Assembly: GCA_023664185.1 (NCBI GenBank)
Contig: JAMPGA010000001.1
Coordinates: 557,856 to 621,855 of the forward strand
Direction: 5' to 3'
DNA length: 64,000 bases
Origin: Muribaculaceae bacterium
GTDB lineage: Bacteria; Bacteroidota; Bacteroidia; Bacteroidales; Muribaculaceae
Part shown: positions 31,373-41,212 of the stretch, piece after piece
Position numbering within the stretch: the stretch's first letter is position 1
Layout of the letters: every line of letters starts with the position of its first letter
The notes under the pieces: model-generated
What the model saw: the letters and a program-made list of their open reading frames with translations, nothing else
Databases searched by the model: none
Told to the model about the DNA's origin: nothing
Made by a program: the position numbers and the translations under genes

Positions 31373-33898
31373 TCAAAGAGTTACGTCGACCTGCTTGTCG
31401 GCTTTGGACGATGAGGGGCCTACGAGGAGATTGTACTGGCCGGGGCGGGTGGTCATGCGGCCTGTGGCGTGGTCGTAGGTGGCAAACTGTGCCGGAGTCA
31501 TCACAAACTCAACATTGGCGGTCTGGCCTGCAGGGATGTTGACACGCTTGTAGGCGCGCAGTGTCTTGATGGGCCCCGAGGGGTCGGAGGGGTTCTTGAG
31601 ATATACCTGTACCACTTCGTCGCCGTCCATTGAGCCGGTGTTGCTTACGGGAACTGTGAGCACCACATTTCCGTCGGCCTGGGTCACTGTGGGCTGGCCG
31701 TAATCAAAGGTGGTATAGCTCAGACCGTGGCCGAAGGGATAGAGGGGCTCGCCGCGGAAGTAGCGGTAGGTGCGTCCGTCCATTGAGTAGTCCTGGAAGT
31801 CGGGGAGCTGGGCGTCGGAAGCGTAGAAGGTGATCGGGAGGCGTCCGGCGGGGTTATAGTCGCCAAAGAGCACTTCGGCCACAGCCTGACCGCCGGCCTG
31901 ACCGGGATACCATGCCTGGAGCACGGCCGACGAGATGGCATCTTCGGGAGCAAGACCCACGGCCGAGCCTGAGCAGTTGACAAACACCACCTGCTTGCCG
32001 GCCTCATGGGCACGGCGCACGAGGTCGCGCTGCACGGCGGGAAGCTCGATGGTCTCGCGGTCGCCACCGCGGAATCCGGGCACTGTCACCTTCATCTCCT
32101 CGCCCTCGAGTTTGGGCGAGATGCCGCCGACGAAGATCACCACATCGACATCGGCAAAGTCGATCTCCTCGCGCGAGGGAGCCATGATGTCGAGCGACAG
32201 TGTGGCAATATCGTCGAAGTGGCGGAAGTCTACCTCGATCTCCACGGGCACACCCTTATGGCCGGTAAACATATATGAACCGGTGTGGGCTTTGCGGCCA
32301 CCGGGCTCGCGCACTATCGCCTCCTTGCCGTCGACCTTGACGACCTCGCGGCCCAGGCCACCCTTAAACTCGATGATGTAGTTGCCATCCTCGGCCGGAA
32401 CGAAGGAGCCGGTATAGCGTGCCGAGAAGTCGGTGAGGTTCACGCCGGGGGCAAACACTGTGGCGCCACCGGTGTCGAAGCTCAGAGGGAGGGTATATGT
32501 AGCCTCGGCCACGGGAGTCGACTTGCCGGCCTCACCGTTCCAGTATGTGCCCCTCATACCGCCGTCAAAGAGATTGAACACCGAGACACGGTCGGCGCTG
32601 GCCACATGGTCGCAGCCACGCAGATAGCGTGCATCGGGATAATACTGGCGTATGCCGTCGAGAATAGTGGTGGTGAAGGTGGGGAAGCCGTTGTAGTTGC
32701 CCCACTGCATGGCCGAGTCAACGGCGTTGGGGCCCATCACCAGAATCTTTTTACCCTGCTTGGCCAGGGGGAGTATGCCGTCGTTTTTGAGCAGGGTCAT
32801 CGACTTGCGAGCCATGTCGAGGGCTATCTGGCGGTGTGAGAGTATGTCGACGGTGTTTTCAACCGTCAGAGTGTCCCAGGGCACAGAAGCATGGTCGATC
32901 TCGCCCAGGCGGAAGCGCTCGGTGAGCACACGGAGCACAGCCTGATTGATGCTCTCCTCTGTGATGAGACCCTGGTCGTAGGCCTTGCGGAGATTCTTGA
33001 ACATGGGTCCGCACTCCAGGTCGGTGCCCGAGATTACGGCGTCCGACGAAGCTTCGGCCTCCGAGGCGTGGGTATGGTGACCCCAGTCTACCACAAAGTC
33101 GCGCATAGCCCAGCAGTCGGTGACTATGACGCGGTCATAGCCCCACTCGCCACGCAGTATCTGGGTGAGCAGGCGCTTGTTTGAGCAGCAGGGCTCACCT
33201 TCATAGCGGTTGTAGGCACACATCACCTGAGCCACACCCGAGTCTACCAGCGCCTTGAACGAGGGGAGATATGTCTCCCACAGATCGCGCTGGTCTATAT
33301 CCTTGGCGTCAAACTCGTGGCGGTTCCATTCGGGACCACTGTGTACGGCAAAGTGCTTGGCGGCGGCCAGAGTCTTCATATAGGGCTGGTTTTGCGGGCC
33401 CTGCAGACCCTCCATCACGGCCACACCCATGGTCTGTGTGAGCCAGGGATCCTCGCCGTAAGTCTCCTGGCCGCGGCCCCAGCGGGGATCGCGGAAGATG
33501 TTGACATTGGGGGTCCAGAAGGCCAGGCCCTCATATCGCTTCAGGCCGTCGCCGCGGTCGCGGAAGCCGTTAAACTTGGCGCGGGCCTCGTCGCTCACCA
33601 TATTGAACGCCTCGCCCACGGCAGCATCGTCAAACGTAGCTGCCATACCTATGGCCTGGGGGAGCACTGTGGCTGTACCTGCGCGAGCCACGCCATGGAG
33701 AGCCTCGCTCCACCAGTTGAACTGCGGAATATTGAGGCGCGGTATGGCCGGAGAAGCATCCATCATGAGTGAGATTTTCTCGTCGAGCGTGAGTTTTGAC
33801 AGCATATCCTCAGCCTTCTGTCGGGCCGGATCCGGATTTGCCGCCATTGCTGTCAGGGCCATTGCGGCTGTTGCGATAATGGTGGATAGTCTTTTCAT
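31373..33898 (-). CDS. glycoside hydrolase family 3 (xylosidase/glucosidase type) with PA14 and FnIII-like domains
   Basis: Exported glycosidase of 841 residues. The signal peptide spans about 1-20 (ATG at 33898). The GH3 N-domain has WWSEALHGVARAG near 62-74, KHFAVH at 181-186 and the nucleophile Asp261 in VIVTDCWAMRDF, a form typical of xylosidase-like GH3 enzymes. The C-domain is split by a PA14-like insertion (about 440-590), and an FnIII-like module ends the protein. It probably acts on beta-linked xylosides or glucosides from plant glycans in the periplasm. It is a single-gene unit with its own promoter, not next to SusC/SusD, so its substrate is uncertain. Confidence 0.92.
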   Translation of the reverse strand: MKRLSTIIATAAMALTAMAANPDPARQKAEDMLSKLTLDEKISLMMDASPAIPRLNIPQFNWWSEALHGVARAGTATVLPQAIGMAATFDDAAVGEAFNMVSDEARAKFNGFRDRGDGLKRYEGLAFWTPNVNIFRDPRWGRGQETYGEDPWLTQTMGVAVMEGLQGPQNQPYMKTLAAAKHFAVHSGPEWNRHEFDAKDIDQRDLWETYLPSFKALVDSGVAQVMCAYNRYEGEPCCSNKRLLTQILRGEWGYDRVIVTDCWAMRDFVVDWGHHTHASEAEASSDAVISGTDLECGPMFKNLRKAYDQGLITEESINQAVLRVLTERFRLGEIDHASVPWDTLTVENTVDILSHRQIALDMARKSMTLLKNDGILPLAKQGKKILVMGPNAVDSAMQWGNYNGFPTFTTTILDGIRQYYPDARYLRGCDHVASADRVSVFNLFDGGMRGTYWNGEAGKSTPVAEATYTLPLSFDTGGATVFAPGVNLTDFSARYTGSFVPAEDGNYIIEFKGGLGREVVKVDGKEAIVREPGGRKAHTGSYMFTGHKGVPVEIEVDFRHFDDIATLSLDIMAPSREEIDFADVDVVIFVGGISPKLEGEEMKVTVPGFRGGDRETIELPAVQRDLVRRAHEAGKQVVFVNCSGSAVGLAPEDAISSAVLQAWYPGQAGGQAVAEVLFGDYNPAGRLPITFYASDAQLPDFQDYSMDGRTYRYFRGEPLYPFGHGLSYTTFDYGQPTVTQADGNVVLTVPVSNTGSMDGDEVVQVYLKNPSDPSGPIKTLRAYKRVNIPAGQTANVEFVMTPAQFATYDHATGRMTTRPGQYNLLVGPSSSKADKQVDVTL

Positions 33899-33930
33899 GG
33901 TGTGAAATAACAATTATTGTGTTTCTGACA

Positions 33931-33960
33931 CAAAGGTATGTATTTTTTTCCAAACCACAA
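33931..33960 (-). promoter_or_regulatory. promoter of the GH3 gene
   Basis: TTG at 33958-33960 and TACCTTTG at 33931-33938 on the minus strand are 19 bases apart, a full consensus match, 32 bases upstream of the ATG. Confidence 0.7.
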
Positions 33961-34007
33961 ATTCTAAACGTCATTTTTAGTTTTTTGACGTATTTTTAGG
34001 AATATCA

Positions 34008-34038
34008 TTGGCAGTTTGCAATTAATATCATAACTTTG
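34008..34038 (+). promoter_or_regulatory. promoter of gltB
   Basis: TTG at 34008-34010 and TAACTTTG at 34031-34038 have a 20-base spacer. The leader to the gltB ATG is about 53 bases and shows no riboswitch-like structure that I can recognise. Confidence 0.7.
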
Positions 34039-34097
34039 CAAAACATTTGTAAAGCAAACAGCAAGATTAGGTTTCAATTAAGGTAAAAAGCGTAAAT

Positions 34098-37000
34098 ATG
34101 GCTATGTATCCCGATGTCCATGCCTGTGGCAGTGGTTCCCACCCCGGACTTTACTCTCCTGAATATGAGCACGATGGCTGCGGCGTGGGGCTTGTGGTGA
34201 AAATCGATGGCAGCAAGCATCACTCGATAGTAGACCAGGGTCTGAAGGTGCTTGAGCACATGGCTCACCGCGGAGCCGAGGGTGCCGACAACAAGAGCGG
34301 CGACGGCGCGGGCATAATGGTGCAGATACCTCACGAGTATATTCTGCTCAACGGCATCCCGGTGCCCGAAAAGGGGCGCTACGGCGTGGGCATGGTGTTT
34401 CTGCCCAAGCAGGAGGATGACCGCCGGGCGTTTGAGGAGATCATAGACCGCGAGATAAAGGCTCAGGGGCTATTTCTGATGCACACACGCGATGTGCCGG
34501 TTGACTCCTCCGTGCTGGGCAACGACGCCCTGGCCACCGAGCCCCTGGTGAGACAATATTTCATAGTGGGGTGCGACAACCGCGAGCGGCTCGAGGGGCT
34601 GCTATATGTGATACGCAAACGCGTGGAGCAGGCCGTGCTCGACTCCGACCTTATAGCCGACAAGGATTCATGCTATATCGTGAGCCTCTCCACACGCACG
34701 CTCGTCTACAAAGGTATGCTCTCGTCGCTGCAGCTCAGAGCCTACTACAAAGATCTGCAGAGCCCCTATTTCACCAGTGCCATAGCTCTGGTGCACTCGC
34801 GCTTCTCCACCAACACCTTCCCCACCTGGCGCCTGGCCCAGCCCTTCAGGCTTATAGGCCACAACGGCGAGATCAACACCATACGCGGCAACCGCTTCTG
34901 GATGTCGACACGCGAGGCCGTGATAGAGCCCGAAAACCTGGGCGAGATGAAGAGAATAGGCCAGGTGATACAGCCGGGCATGAGCGACAGCGCCTCGTTT
35001 GACAACGCCCTGGAGTTTTTCGTGCGCTCGGGGCTCAGCCTGCCCCACGCCCTGGCCATGCTGGTGCCCGAGAGCTGCAACGAGCAGAATCCTCTGTCGC
35101 GCAAGCTGCTGGCTTTCTATGAATATCACTCCATCTTCATGGCTCCGTGGGATGGCCCTGCGGCCATAATCTTCTCCGACGGACGCTATGCCGGCGGCAT
35201 GCTCGACCGCAACGGTCTGCGCCCGGCCCGCGTGGTGGTGACCCGCAACGGCGAGATGATCATAGCCTCCGAGACCGGCGTGCTCGACGTGCCCGCCGAG
35301 GAGATAGACCACAAGTCACGCCTCAAGCCCGGAAAGATACTGATGGTCGACACCGAGAAGGGTGAGATAATTATTGACCGCGACATAAAGAACCAGCTGG
35401 CACTCGAGCACCCCTACTCCGAGTGGATAGACCAGAACCGCATCATACTCAACGATATCCGCAGCGGCCGCAAGGTGAGCCACGAGGTAGACGATATGGA
35501 CCGCCGGCTCACAGCCTTCGGCTACAATCAGGAAGACATATCGCTAATAATAAAACCTATGGCTTCGGCCGGACAGGAACCCACGTCGGCCATGGGCAAC
35601 GATGCCCCGCCGGCTGTATTGTCGCAGAAGCCTCAGAGATTTTTCAACTACTTCCGCCAGCAGTTTGCACAGGTGACAAACCCGCCCATCGACCCTATAC
35701 GCGAGGAGCTCGTAATGTCGCTCACCAGCTATGTGGGCTCGGTGGCAAAAAACATACTCCAGCCATCGGCCGAGCTGTGCAAGGTGGTAAAGATGTCGTC
35801 GCCCATCGTCTCTGACAGCGAGCTCGACAAGCTGCGCCACCTGCAATACAAGGGATTCCGCACCCTCACCATCCCCATACTCTTCGATGCTTCGGGAGGG
35901 GTCGGGGCTCTTGAGGCTGCCCTGGAGAGCATCTGCTCGCAGGCCGAGGACGCCGTGGACAAGGGGTATAACTACATGGTGCTCTCCGACCGCAACGTCA
36001 ACTCGCGCCATGCTCCCATACCCTCGCTGCTGGCGCTCTCGGCAGTGCACCATCATCTGGTGTCGCGCCGCAAACGCTCGCAGATAGCCATCATAGTGGA
36101 GAGCGGCGAGATATGCGAGGTGATGCACGTGGCACTCCTGATGGGCTACGGAGCCAGTGCCGTAAACCCCTACATGGCCTTTGCCATACTGAAACGACTG
36201 GTGGACAACAAGGAGATACAGCTCGACTTCGAAGGGGCCGAGAGCCACTATATCAAAGCCATCAACAAGGGCATACTCAAGATAATGTCAAAGATGGGCA
36301 TCTCCACCATACGCAGCTACCGCGGCTGTGCGCTGTTTGAGGCTCTGGGTGTGAGCAGCCGCCTGCTGGCCAGATATATGGGTGGGGGCACATCGTCGGT
36401 GGAAGGCATAGGCATAGAGGATGTTGCCCGAGAGGCTCTGCAGAAGCATGAGCAGGCCTACGGGAGTGCCGAGGCTCCCACGCTGGCCGACCAGGGTAAC
36501 TACCGCTACCGCAAGGATGGTGAGCTCCACGCCTGGAATCCGGCCGTGGTCAAAGCACTCCAGGAGGCCACCAAGGGGAGCGACTATGAGAAGTTTGAGC
36601 ACTACGTGAGCCTGGTGGAGGAGAAGGAGAGCCCCATATTCCTGCGCGATATCATCGAGGTGAAGTCCGACCGCCAGCCCATCCCCCTCGAGGAGGTGGA
36701 GAGAGAGGAGAGCATAATGCGCCGCTTCTGTACGGAGGCCATGTCGTTTGGAGCCATCAGCAAGGAGGCTCACGAGGCCATAGCCATAGCCATGAACAAG
36801 ATAGGGGGCATGAGCAATACCGGCGAGGGTGGCGAGGATCCGGAGCGCAACAAGGTGCGCCCCGACGGCACTCTGGCCCGCAGCTCGGTGAAGCAGGTGG
36901 CCTCGGGGCGTTTCGGCGTGGATGCCGAGTATCTGGTGAATGCCGACGAGATACAGATCAAGGTGGCACAGGGTGCCAAGCCGGGCGAGGGTGGACAGCT

Positions 37001-38576
37001 GCCCGGATTCAAGGTAGACGAGGTGATAGCCCGCACACGCCACTCGCTCCCCGGCATCACTCTGATCTCACCCCCACCCCACCACGACATTTACTCGATC
37101 GAAGACCTGGCTCAGCTGATTTTTGATCTTAAGAACCTCAACCCGTCGGCTCAGGTGAGCGTCAAGCTGGTGGCTGAAAGCGGTGTGGGCACCATAGCCG
37201 CAGGTGTCACCAAGGCCAAGGCCGACAAGATTCTGATAAGCGGCTGCGACGGCGGCACGGGCGCCAGCCCCGCCAGCTCGATGAAACACGCCGGTGTGCC
37301 GGCCGAAATCGGCCTGGCCGAGATACAGCAGACACTGGTAATGAACAATCTGCGTGGCAAGGTGCGCTTGCAAGTCGACGGCCAGCTCAAGAGCCCCCAC
37401 GACGTCATGGTGAGCGCTCTGCTCGGCGCCGAGGAGTTTGGATTCGGCACAGCCCCGCTGGTGGTTTTGGGATGCTGCATGGCGCGTGTGTGTCACACAA
37501 ACACGTGTCCCAAAGGTGTGGCCACTCAGAATCCCGAGCTGCGCCGCAAGTTTGCCGGACGCTATGAATATCTCATCAACTACTACACCTTCATGGCCCG
37601 CAGCATACGCCACCGGCTGGCCGCAATGGGCTACCGCAGCATCGACGAGATCGTAGGTCGAGCCGATCTGCTGGTCAAGAAGGACACTCAGCCCGACACC
37701 AAGGCCTCGAAGCTCGACTTCAGCCGTCTGTTCTTCATGCCCTCAGCCCCTGGAGAGGGAAATCTGCATTTTGTGAGCCCGCAGGATCATAAGCTCGAGG
37801 GGGTGAAAGACGAAGCCCTGCTGCAGCTGCTGAAAAGCTCCATCGATTCACGCCAGCCCTTGGCTCTGGGTATGCCCATAGTAAACACCGACCGCTCCGT
37901 GGGCGCAATGCTGAGCGGATATGTGGCCAAACGGTTTGGCGCCACCGGCCTGCCGGCCGACAGCATCCGCCTCACCTTCACGGGCTCGGCCGGACAGAGT
38001 TTCGGCGCTTTCCTGTGTCCGGGCATAACACTGCGGCTCGAAGGGGACGCCAACGACTATCTGGGCAAAGGCCTGTGTGGCGGCAAGATCACCGTGATAC
38101 CTCCGCGCGACTCCACCTTCCTGCCCGAAGCAAACACCATAGCCGGCAATACTCTTCTCTACGGCGCCACATCGGGCGAGCTTTACGTAAATGGCCGTGT
38201 GGGCGAACGTTTTGCTGTGCGCAACAGCGGCGCCGTGGCCGTGGTGGAGGGCGTGGGCGACCATGCCTGCGAGTATATGACCGGCGGCCGCGTGGCCGTG
38301 CTCGGAAAGATAGGGCGCAACTTTGCCGCCGGCATGAGCGGCGGTATAGCTTATATATGGAACGTGGCTGGAAATGCCGATTGCTACATCAACATGGATC
38401 TGGTTGAGCTGACCCTGGTAGAGGAGCCTGCCGACCGCGAGGAGCTGCACAGCCTCATCGAGGCCCACTATCAGCACACACGCAGTCAGCTGGCACGCCG
38501 CATGCTCGACGACTGGGACACCTACGCCCCACAATTCCTAAAAGTCACCCCCGTGGAATATAAACGATACCTGTGA
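34098..38576 (+). CDS. gltB: glutamate synthase large subunit
   Basis: Large subunit of glutamate synthase, which transfers the glutamine amide to 2-oxoglutarate. The 1492-residue protein has a class II glutaminase domain whose catalytic cysteine is Cys28 in EHDGCGVGLV, after a 27-residue propeptide that must be removed. A central domain and the FMN domain with SGCDGGTGASPASS follow. The 3Fe-4S cysteines lie in CCMARVCHTNTCPKG. The C-terminal GXGXG beta-helix ends the protein. The partner gltD normally follows gltB but is not found here. The stop codon lies in a long inverted repeat. Confidence 0.96.
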   Translation: MAMYPDVHACGSGSHPGLYSPEYEHDGCGVGLVVKIDGSKHHSIVDQGLKVLEHMAHRGAEGADNKSGDGAGIMVQIPHEYILLNGIPVPEKGRYGVGMVFLPKQEDDRRAFEEIIDREIKAQGLFLMHTRDVPVDSSVLGNDALATEPLVRQYFIVGCDNRERLEGLLYVIRKRVEQAVLDSDLIADKDSCYIVSLSTRTLVYKGMLSSLQLRAYYKDLQSPYFTSAIALVHSRFSTNTFPTWRLAQPFRLIGHNGEINTIRGNRFWMSTREAVIEPENLGEMKRIGQVIQPGMSDSASFDNALEFFVRSGLSLPHALAMLVPESCNEQNPLSRKLLAFYEYHSIFMAPWDGPAAIIFSDGRYAGGMLDRNGLRPARVVVTRNGEMIIASETGVLDVPAEEIDHKSRLKPGKILMVDTEKGEIIIDRDIKNQLALEHPYSEWIDQNRIILNDIRSGRKVSHEVDDMDRRLTAFGYNQEDISLIIKPMASAGQEPTSAMGNDAPPAVLSQKPQRFFNYFRQQFAQVTNPPIDPIREELVMSLTSYVGSVAKNILQPSAELCKVVKMSSPIVSDSELDKLRHLQYKGFRTLTIPILFDASGGVGALEAALESICSQAEDAVDKGYNYMVLSDRNVNSRHAPIPSLLALSAVHHHLVSRRKRSQIAIIVESGEICEVMHVALLMGYGASAVNPYMAFAILKRLVDNKEIQLDFEGAESHYIKAINKGILKIMSKMGISTIRSYRGCALFEALGVSSRLLARYMGGGTSSVEGIGIEDVAREALQKHEQAYGSAEAPTLADQGNYRYRKDGELHAWNPAVVKALQEATKGSDYEKFEHYVSLVEEKESPIFLRDIIEVKSDRQPIPLEEVEREESIMRRFCTEAMSFGAISKEAHEAIAIAMNKIGGMSNTGEGGEDPERNKVRPDGTLARSSVKQVASGRFGVDAEYLVNADEIQIKVAQGAKPGEGGQLPGFKVDEVIARTRHSLPGITLISPPPHHDIYSIEDLAQLIFDLKNLNPSAQVSVKLVAESGVGTIAAGVTKAKADKILISGCDGGTGASPASSMKHAGVPAEIGLAEIQQTLVMNNLRGKVRLQVDGQLKSPHDVMVSALLGAEEFGFGTAPLVVLGCCMARVCHTNTCPKGVATQNPELRRKFAGRYEYLINYYTFMARSIRHRLAAMGYRSIDEIVGRADLLVKKDTQPDTKASKLDFSRLFFMPSAPGEGNLHFVSPQDHKLEGVKDEALLQLLKSSIDSRQPLALGMPIVNTDRSVGAMLSGYVAKRFGATGLPADSIRLTFTGSAGQSFGAFLCPGITLRLEGDANDYLGKGLCGGKITVIPPRDSTFLPEANTIAGNTLLYGATSGELYVNGRVGERFAVRNSGAVAVVEGVGDHACEYMTGGRVAVLGKIGRNFAAGMSGGIAYIWNVAGNADCYINMDLVELTLVEEPADREELHSLIEAHYQHTRSQLARRMLDDWDTYAPQFLKVTPVEYKRYL

Positions 38577-38670
38577 GAGGGGAGGATGGAGAGTGTAGAA
38601 TTGAGAGTTGAGAATTAACAGCCCCTCCAACTCTCAATTCTCAACTCTCCATTCTCAATTCTCCCCTCTC
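38575..38670 (+). repeat. long inverted repeat made of TGAGAGTTGAGA-type units at the gltB stop
   Basis: The inner arms (38588-38609 and 38629-38650, 22 bases each with two mismatches) and the outer arms (GAGAGGGGAG at 38575-38584 and CTCCCCTCTC at 38661-38670) form one long hairpin with a 19-base loop. The left arm begins within the gltB TGA. The arms are built from AGAATTGAGAGTT units also found at the PL1 and PAP2 stops. It may work as a terminator for gltB. Confidence 0.65.
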
Positions 38671-38738
38671 CCCTCCTCCGTTTGGGACATTTTTATTATC
38701 TTTGCCCCATCATTCACCACGAAAACAACTGTGACAGT

Positions 38739-39590
38739 ATGAAAAAAATAATACTCCTCATCATCATTGTCCTGGCAAGCGGAGGGGGAGTGCCGGCTTT
38801 CTGCCAGATTGTCGACAAGATCGGCAATGAGGAGATGACCGTCAACAGCGACAGCGTGCGCCGCGCCTTCGACGACGGCCCATATTTCGGGCTCTATAAG
38901 GATAACTACTTTATCTTCGGTCCGCCCGTAGGCCAACGTATCCGAAAGGACAACACAAACATAAAATTCCAGATATCCATAGCCCAGAGGCTCACCCGCA
39001 GCACTCTGCCGCTGGGCACATACCTATTTCTGTTCTATTCGCAGAAATGTTTCTGGAACGTGCTGGAAAACTCCATGCCCATGACCGATCTCAACTTCAA
39101 CCCCGGCATCGGTCTGACCAAGCCTCTTTTTGTAAAAGGGCGCTTCGTGGGCAAGGTCAACCTGATAGTGGAGCATGAATCGAACGGCCGCGACGGCACC
39201 GACTCGCGCTCGTGGAATAAGATATCGCTCGGGGGCAGCATCCTCATTGACCCGCAGGTGATGGTTCACGCCAAATTCTGGATACCCATAATCGACGGCA
39301 TGGAGAATAAGGATATCCTCCACTACTCGGGCATCTATCAGATGGGCACAAGCTTCACCTCACCCAACCAGCGCTTCGGAGCAGCCGTCACGCTGGTGAA
39401 ACGTAAGGGCTGGAAACTCAACTACAACACCATACTGGAGTTCAACTACCGATTGTTCAAGTCGGAAAACCAGTATTTCTTCGTTCAATATTACAACGGT
39501 TACGGCGAAGGCCTGCTGGCCTACAAGGAATTCCACTCACAGCTGAGAGTAGGCCTCGTGATTAAACCCCGCCTCTTCAGCGACTATTAA
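38739..39590 (+). CDS. pldA: outer-membrane phospholipase A
   Basis: Beta-barrel phospholipase A1/A2 of the outer membrane, 283 residues from the ATG at 38739. A signal peptide (KKIILLIIIVLASGGGVPAFC) is present. The catalytic His and Ser lie in EHESNGRDGTDSRSWNK near residues 143-158, with the Asn-containing motif of the OMPLA family. Alternating strands such as NFNPGIGLTKPLF fill the rest. A calcium-dependent dimer in other species, it probably hydrolyses phospholipids that reach the outer leaflet. It stands alone after gltB and converges on the RecD-like gene. Confidence 0.9.
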   Translation: MKKIILLIIIVLASGGGVPAFCQIVDKIGNEEMTVNSDSVRRAFDDGPYFGLYKDNYFIFGPPVGQRIRKDNTNIKFQISIAQRLTRSTLPLGTYLFLFYSQKCFWNVLENSMPMTDLNFNPGIGLTKPLFVKGRFVGKVNLIVEHESNGRDGTDSRSWNKISLGGSILIDPQVMVHAKFWIPIIDGMENKDILHYSGIYQMGTSFTSPNQRFGAAVTLVKRKGWKLNYNTILEFNYRLFKSENQYFFVQYYNGYGEGLLAYKEFHSQLRVGLVIKPRLFSDY

Positions 39591-39595
39591 GATAA

Positions 39596-39672
39596 TCGGA
39601 ATACGCCCCAGTATGGGACTGCGAGGCTATGATCGGAGAAGCCCCTGGGATATTATACCGCGACACCCTACT
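39596..39672 (-). repeat. dispersed intergenic repeat, first-half copy
   Basis: The 96-base gap between pldA and the RecD-like gene is largely one copy of the repeat family also seen at 26175-26305. On the minus strand it reads GTAGGGTGTCGCGGTATAATA, then GGGGCTTCTCCGATCA and CCTCGCAG. It ends in GGGGCGTATTCC. Confidence 0.55.
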
Positions 39673-39686
39673 TTGAAATTTTCAAA

Positions 39687-41102
39687 TTACGGTTTCTCCA
39701 TGTCGCCAGGGTTGAGGAGGAAGAGGCGTGTGGTGGCGCGGGAGACGGCCGTGTAGAGCCATCGGTAGAAATCAATACCCTGAGCTTCAGGGGGTATTCC
39801 GCCGAGATCCACTATTACGTTACGCCACTGTGCGCCCTGGGCTTTGTGGCAGGTCACAGCATAGGCATATTTCACCTGCAGGGCGTTGAAATATTCATCC
39901 TTTCTCAGTCGCCTCAGGCGGGTCTCATATGAATCGGTGGGCGCATTTACCTCGGGATCGGCCATACGCGCCTCGGCCAGAGCCTGCATGCGCTCGCGGG
40001 GAAGCGAGGCATTCTCGTCGGTGAGCGTGTCGAGAAAAATGCGACACTTCACATCCACATCCCTGTCGGGAAGATTGAGGGTGACTATGGCAAAGCGCAG
40101 CCCGTAGCGCTCCTCGGTGGCATGTATGGCGGTGACGATGGCCACATCGCCGTTGGCTATGAAGTCGAGGTCCTTTACCTTTGAGCTCCAGGTGTAATTA
40201 TTCTTGGCCACCAGCAGGCGCTCACCCTTGCAGAGTTCCTCCTCGAGGTCGAGTATGCGCGAGCGTATGCCAAGATTGAAGGCCGTGGCCCGGCGGTTGG
40301 AGCGGGTCACTATTATGGTTTCGCCGGGGCCGTCGGTGCGATAGCACTCTCCCACCACATCGGCCACATCGTTGCCATCGGTCACAAATATATCGCTGCA
40401 CCCGCGGGTGGTGAGCCTCGGAGCCGGAAGGGGGTCAAGCAGCATGGCGCGGCGCAACCACGTGGCGTTGCGCAGTATGCCCGAACCACAGGCCTGGCGC
40501 ACGGTGTCGGTGAGGGTGGCGCGGCTCACCTTGAGTCCAAGCTTCTTGAACGACGCCGGCATCATGGCCGGCGACTCGGTTGAGCCCACCGGGGGCAGCT
40601 GCGCCACGTCGCCTAAGAGTATGAGGCGGTTATTGTCGGGGGTGAATACATATTCCGTCAGATCCTCCAGCAGATTTGAGGCATCGGCATCGCCCGAGCC
40701 GTCGCCTATCATCGAGGCTTCGTCTACTATAAAGACGGCATTGTTGAGAGTGTTGTGTTGCAGAAAGCGGTTGGCCGCGGTGAGGTCGCCCGTGGGGCCA
40801 CGATAAATCTTGCGGTGGATGGTATAGGCCGGAAATCCAGCGTGCGACGAAAACACCTTGGCAGCCCTCCCCGTGGGAGCCATCAGCACCACCGGGCGGC
40901 CGGCTGCAGTGAGCGCCTTGACCAGTGCTCCCGTCAGCGACGTCTTGCCCGTGCCGGCATAGCCGTTGACTATAAATACCGACCCTATATCCGAATATCC
41001 GCCGCAGAAGCGCGCCAGGGCGTCGATGAGTTGCGACTGCTGTGCGTTGGCTTCATAGGGTAGAGCCTTCCTGACACTGTCGGCAAATTCCCGGATAGTC
41101 AT
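39687..41102 (-). CDS. RecD-like ATP-dependent DNA helicase
   Basis: Superfamily 1 helicase of 471 residues resembling the RecD2/TraA core without the RecBC-type companions. Walker A GYAGTGKTS is at 47-55, Walker B IVDEASM near 128, and LGDVAQLPPVGS marks motif III. The last part has the UvrD_C_2 domain with VTCHKAQGAQW and LYTAVSRAT. Such proteins in Bacteroidetes are of unclear role in repair or DNA exchange. It is transcribed divergently from the ABC importer operon. Confidence 0.9.
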   Translation of the reverse strand: MTIREFADSVRKALPYEANAQQSQLIDALARFCGGYSDIGSVFIVNGYAGTGKTSLTGALVKALTAAGRPVVLMAPTGRAAKVFSSHAGFPAYTIHRKIYRGPTGDLTAANRFLQHNTLNNAVFIVDEASMIGDGSGDADASNLLEDLTEYVFTPDNNRLILLGDVAQLPPVGSTESPAMMPASFKKLGLKVSRATLTDTVRQACGSGILRNATWLRRAMLLDPLPAPRLTTRGCSDIFVTDGNDVADVVGECYRTDGPGETIIVTRSNRRATAFNLGIRSRILDLEEELCKGERLLVAKNNYTWSSKVKDLDFIANGDVAIVTAIHATEERYGLRFAIVTLNLPDRDVDVKCRIFLDTLTDENASLPRERMQALAEARMADPEVNAPTDSYETRLRRLRKDEYFNALQVKYAYAVTCHKAQGAQWRNVIVDLGGIPPEAQGIDFYRWLYTAVSRATTRLFLLNPGDMEKP

Positions 41103-41138
41103 ATTTTGTAGATGGGGATGGAGATGGGGTTTGAATCA

Positions 41139-41146
41139 CAAAGTTA
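41139..41146 (-). promoter_or_regulatory. -7 element of the RecD-like gene
   Basis: TAACTTTG on the minus strand lies 37 bases before the RecD-like start, in the 110-base divergent gap. The -33 region is not clear-cut. Confidence 0.45.
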
Positions 41147-41178
41147 GACAAATCAAAGTGAGATTGCAAGAGTTTTTG

Positions 41179-41186
41179 TAAATTTG
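41179..41186 (+). promoter_or_regulatory. -7 element of the ABC importer operon
   Basis: TAAATTTG matches TAnnTTTG, 27 bases before the lipoprotein start. No cobalamin riboswitch or other leader element fits in this short gap. Confidence 0.5.
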
Positions 41187-41212
41187 CAGAAATTATAACA
41201 ATCCTACACGCC

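Noticed and set aside
41103..41212. Cobalamin riboswitch before the BtuF-like gene
   Set aside because: The 110-base gap contains two opposed promoters and is too short for a riboswitch. No conserved box was recognised.
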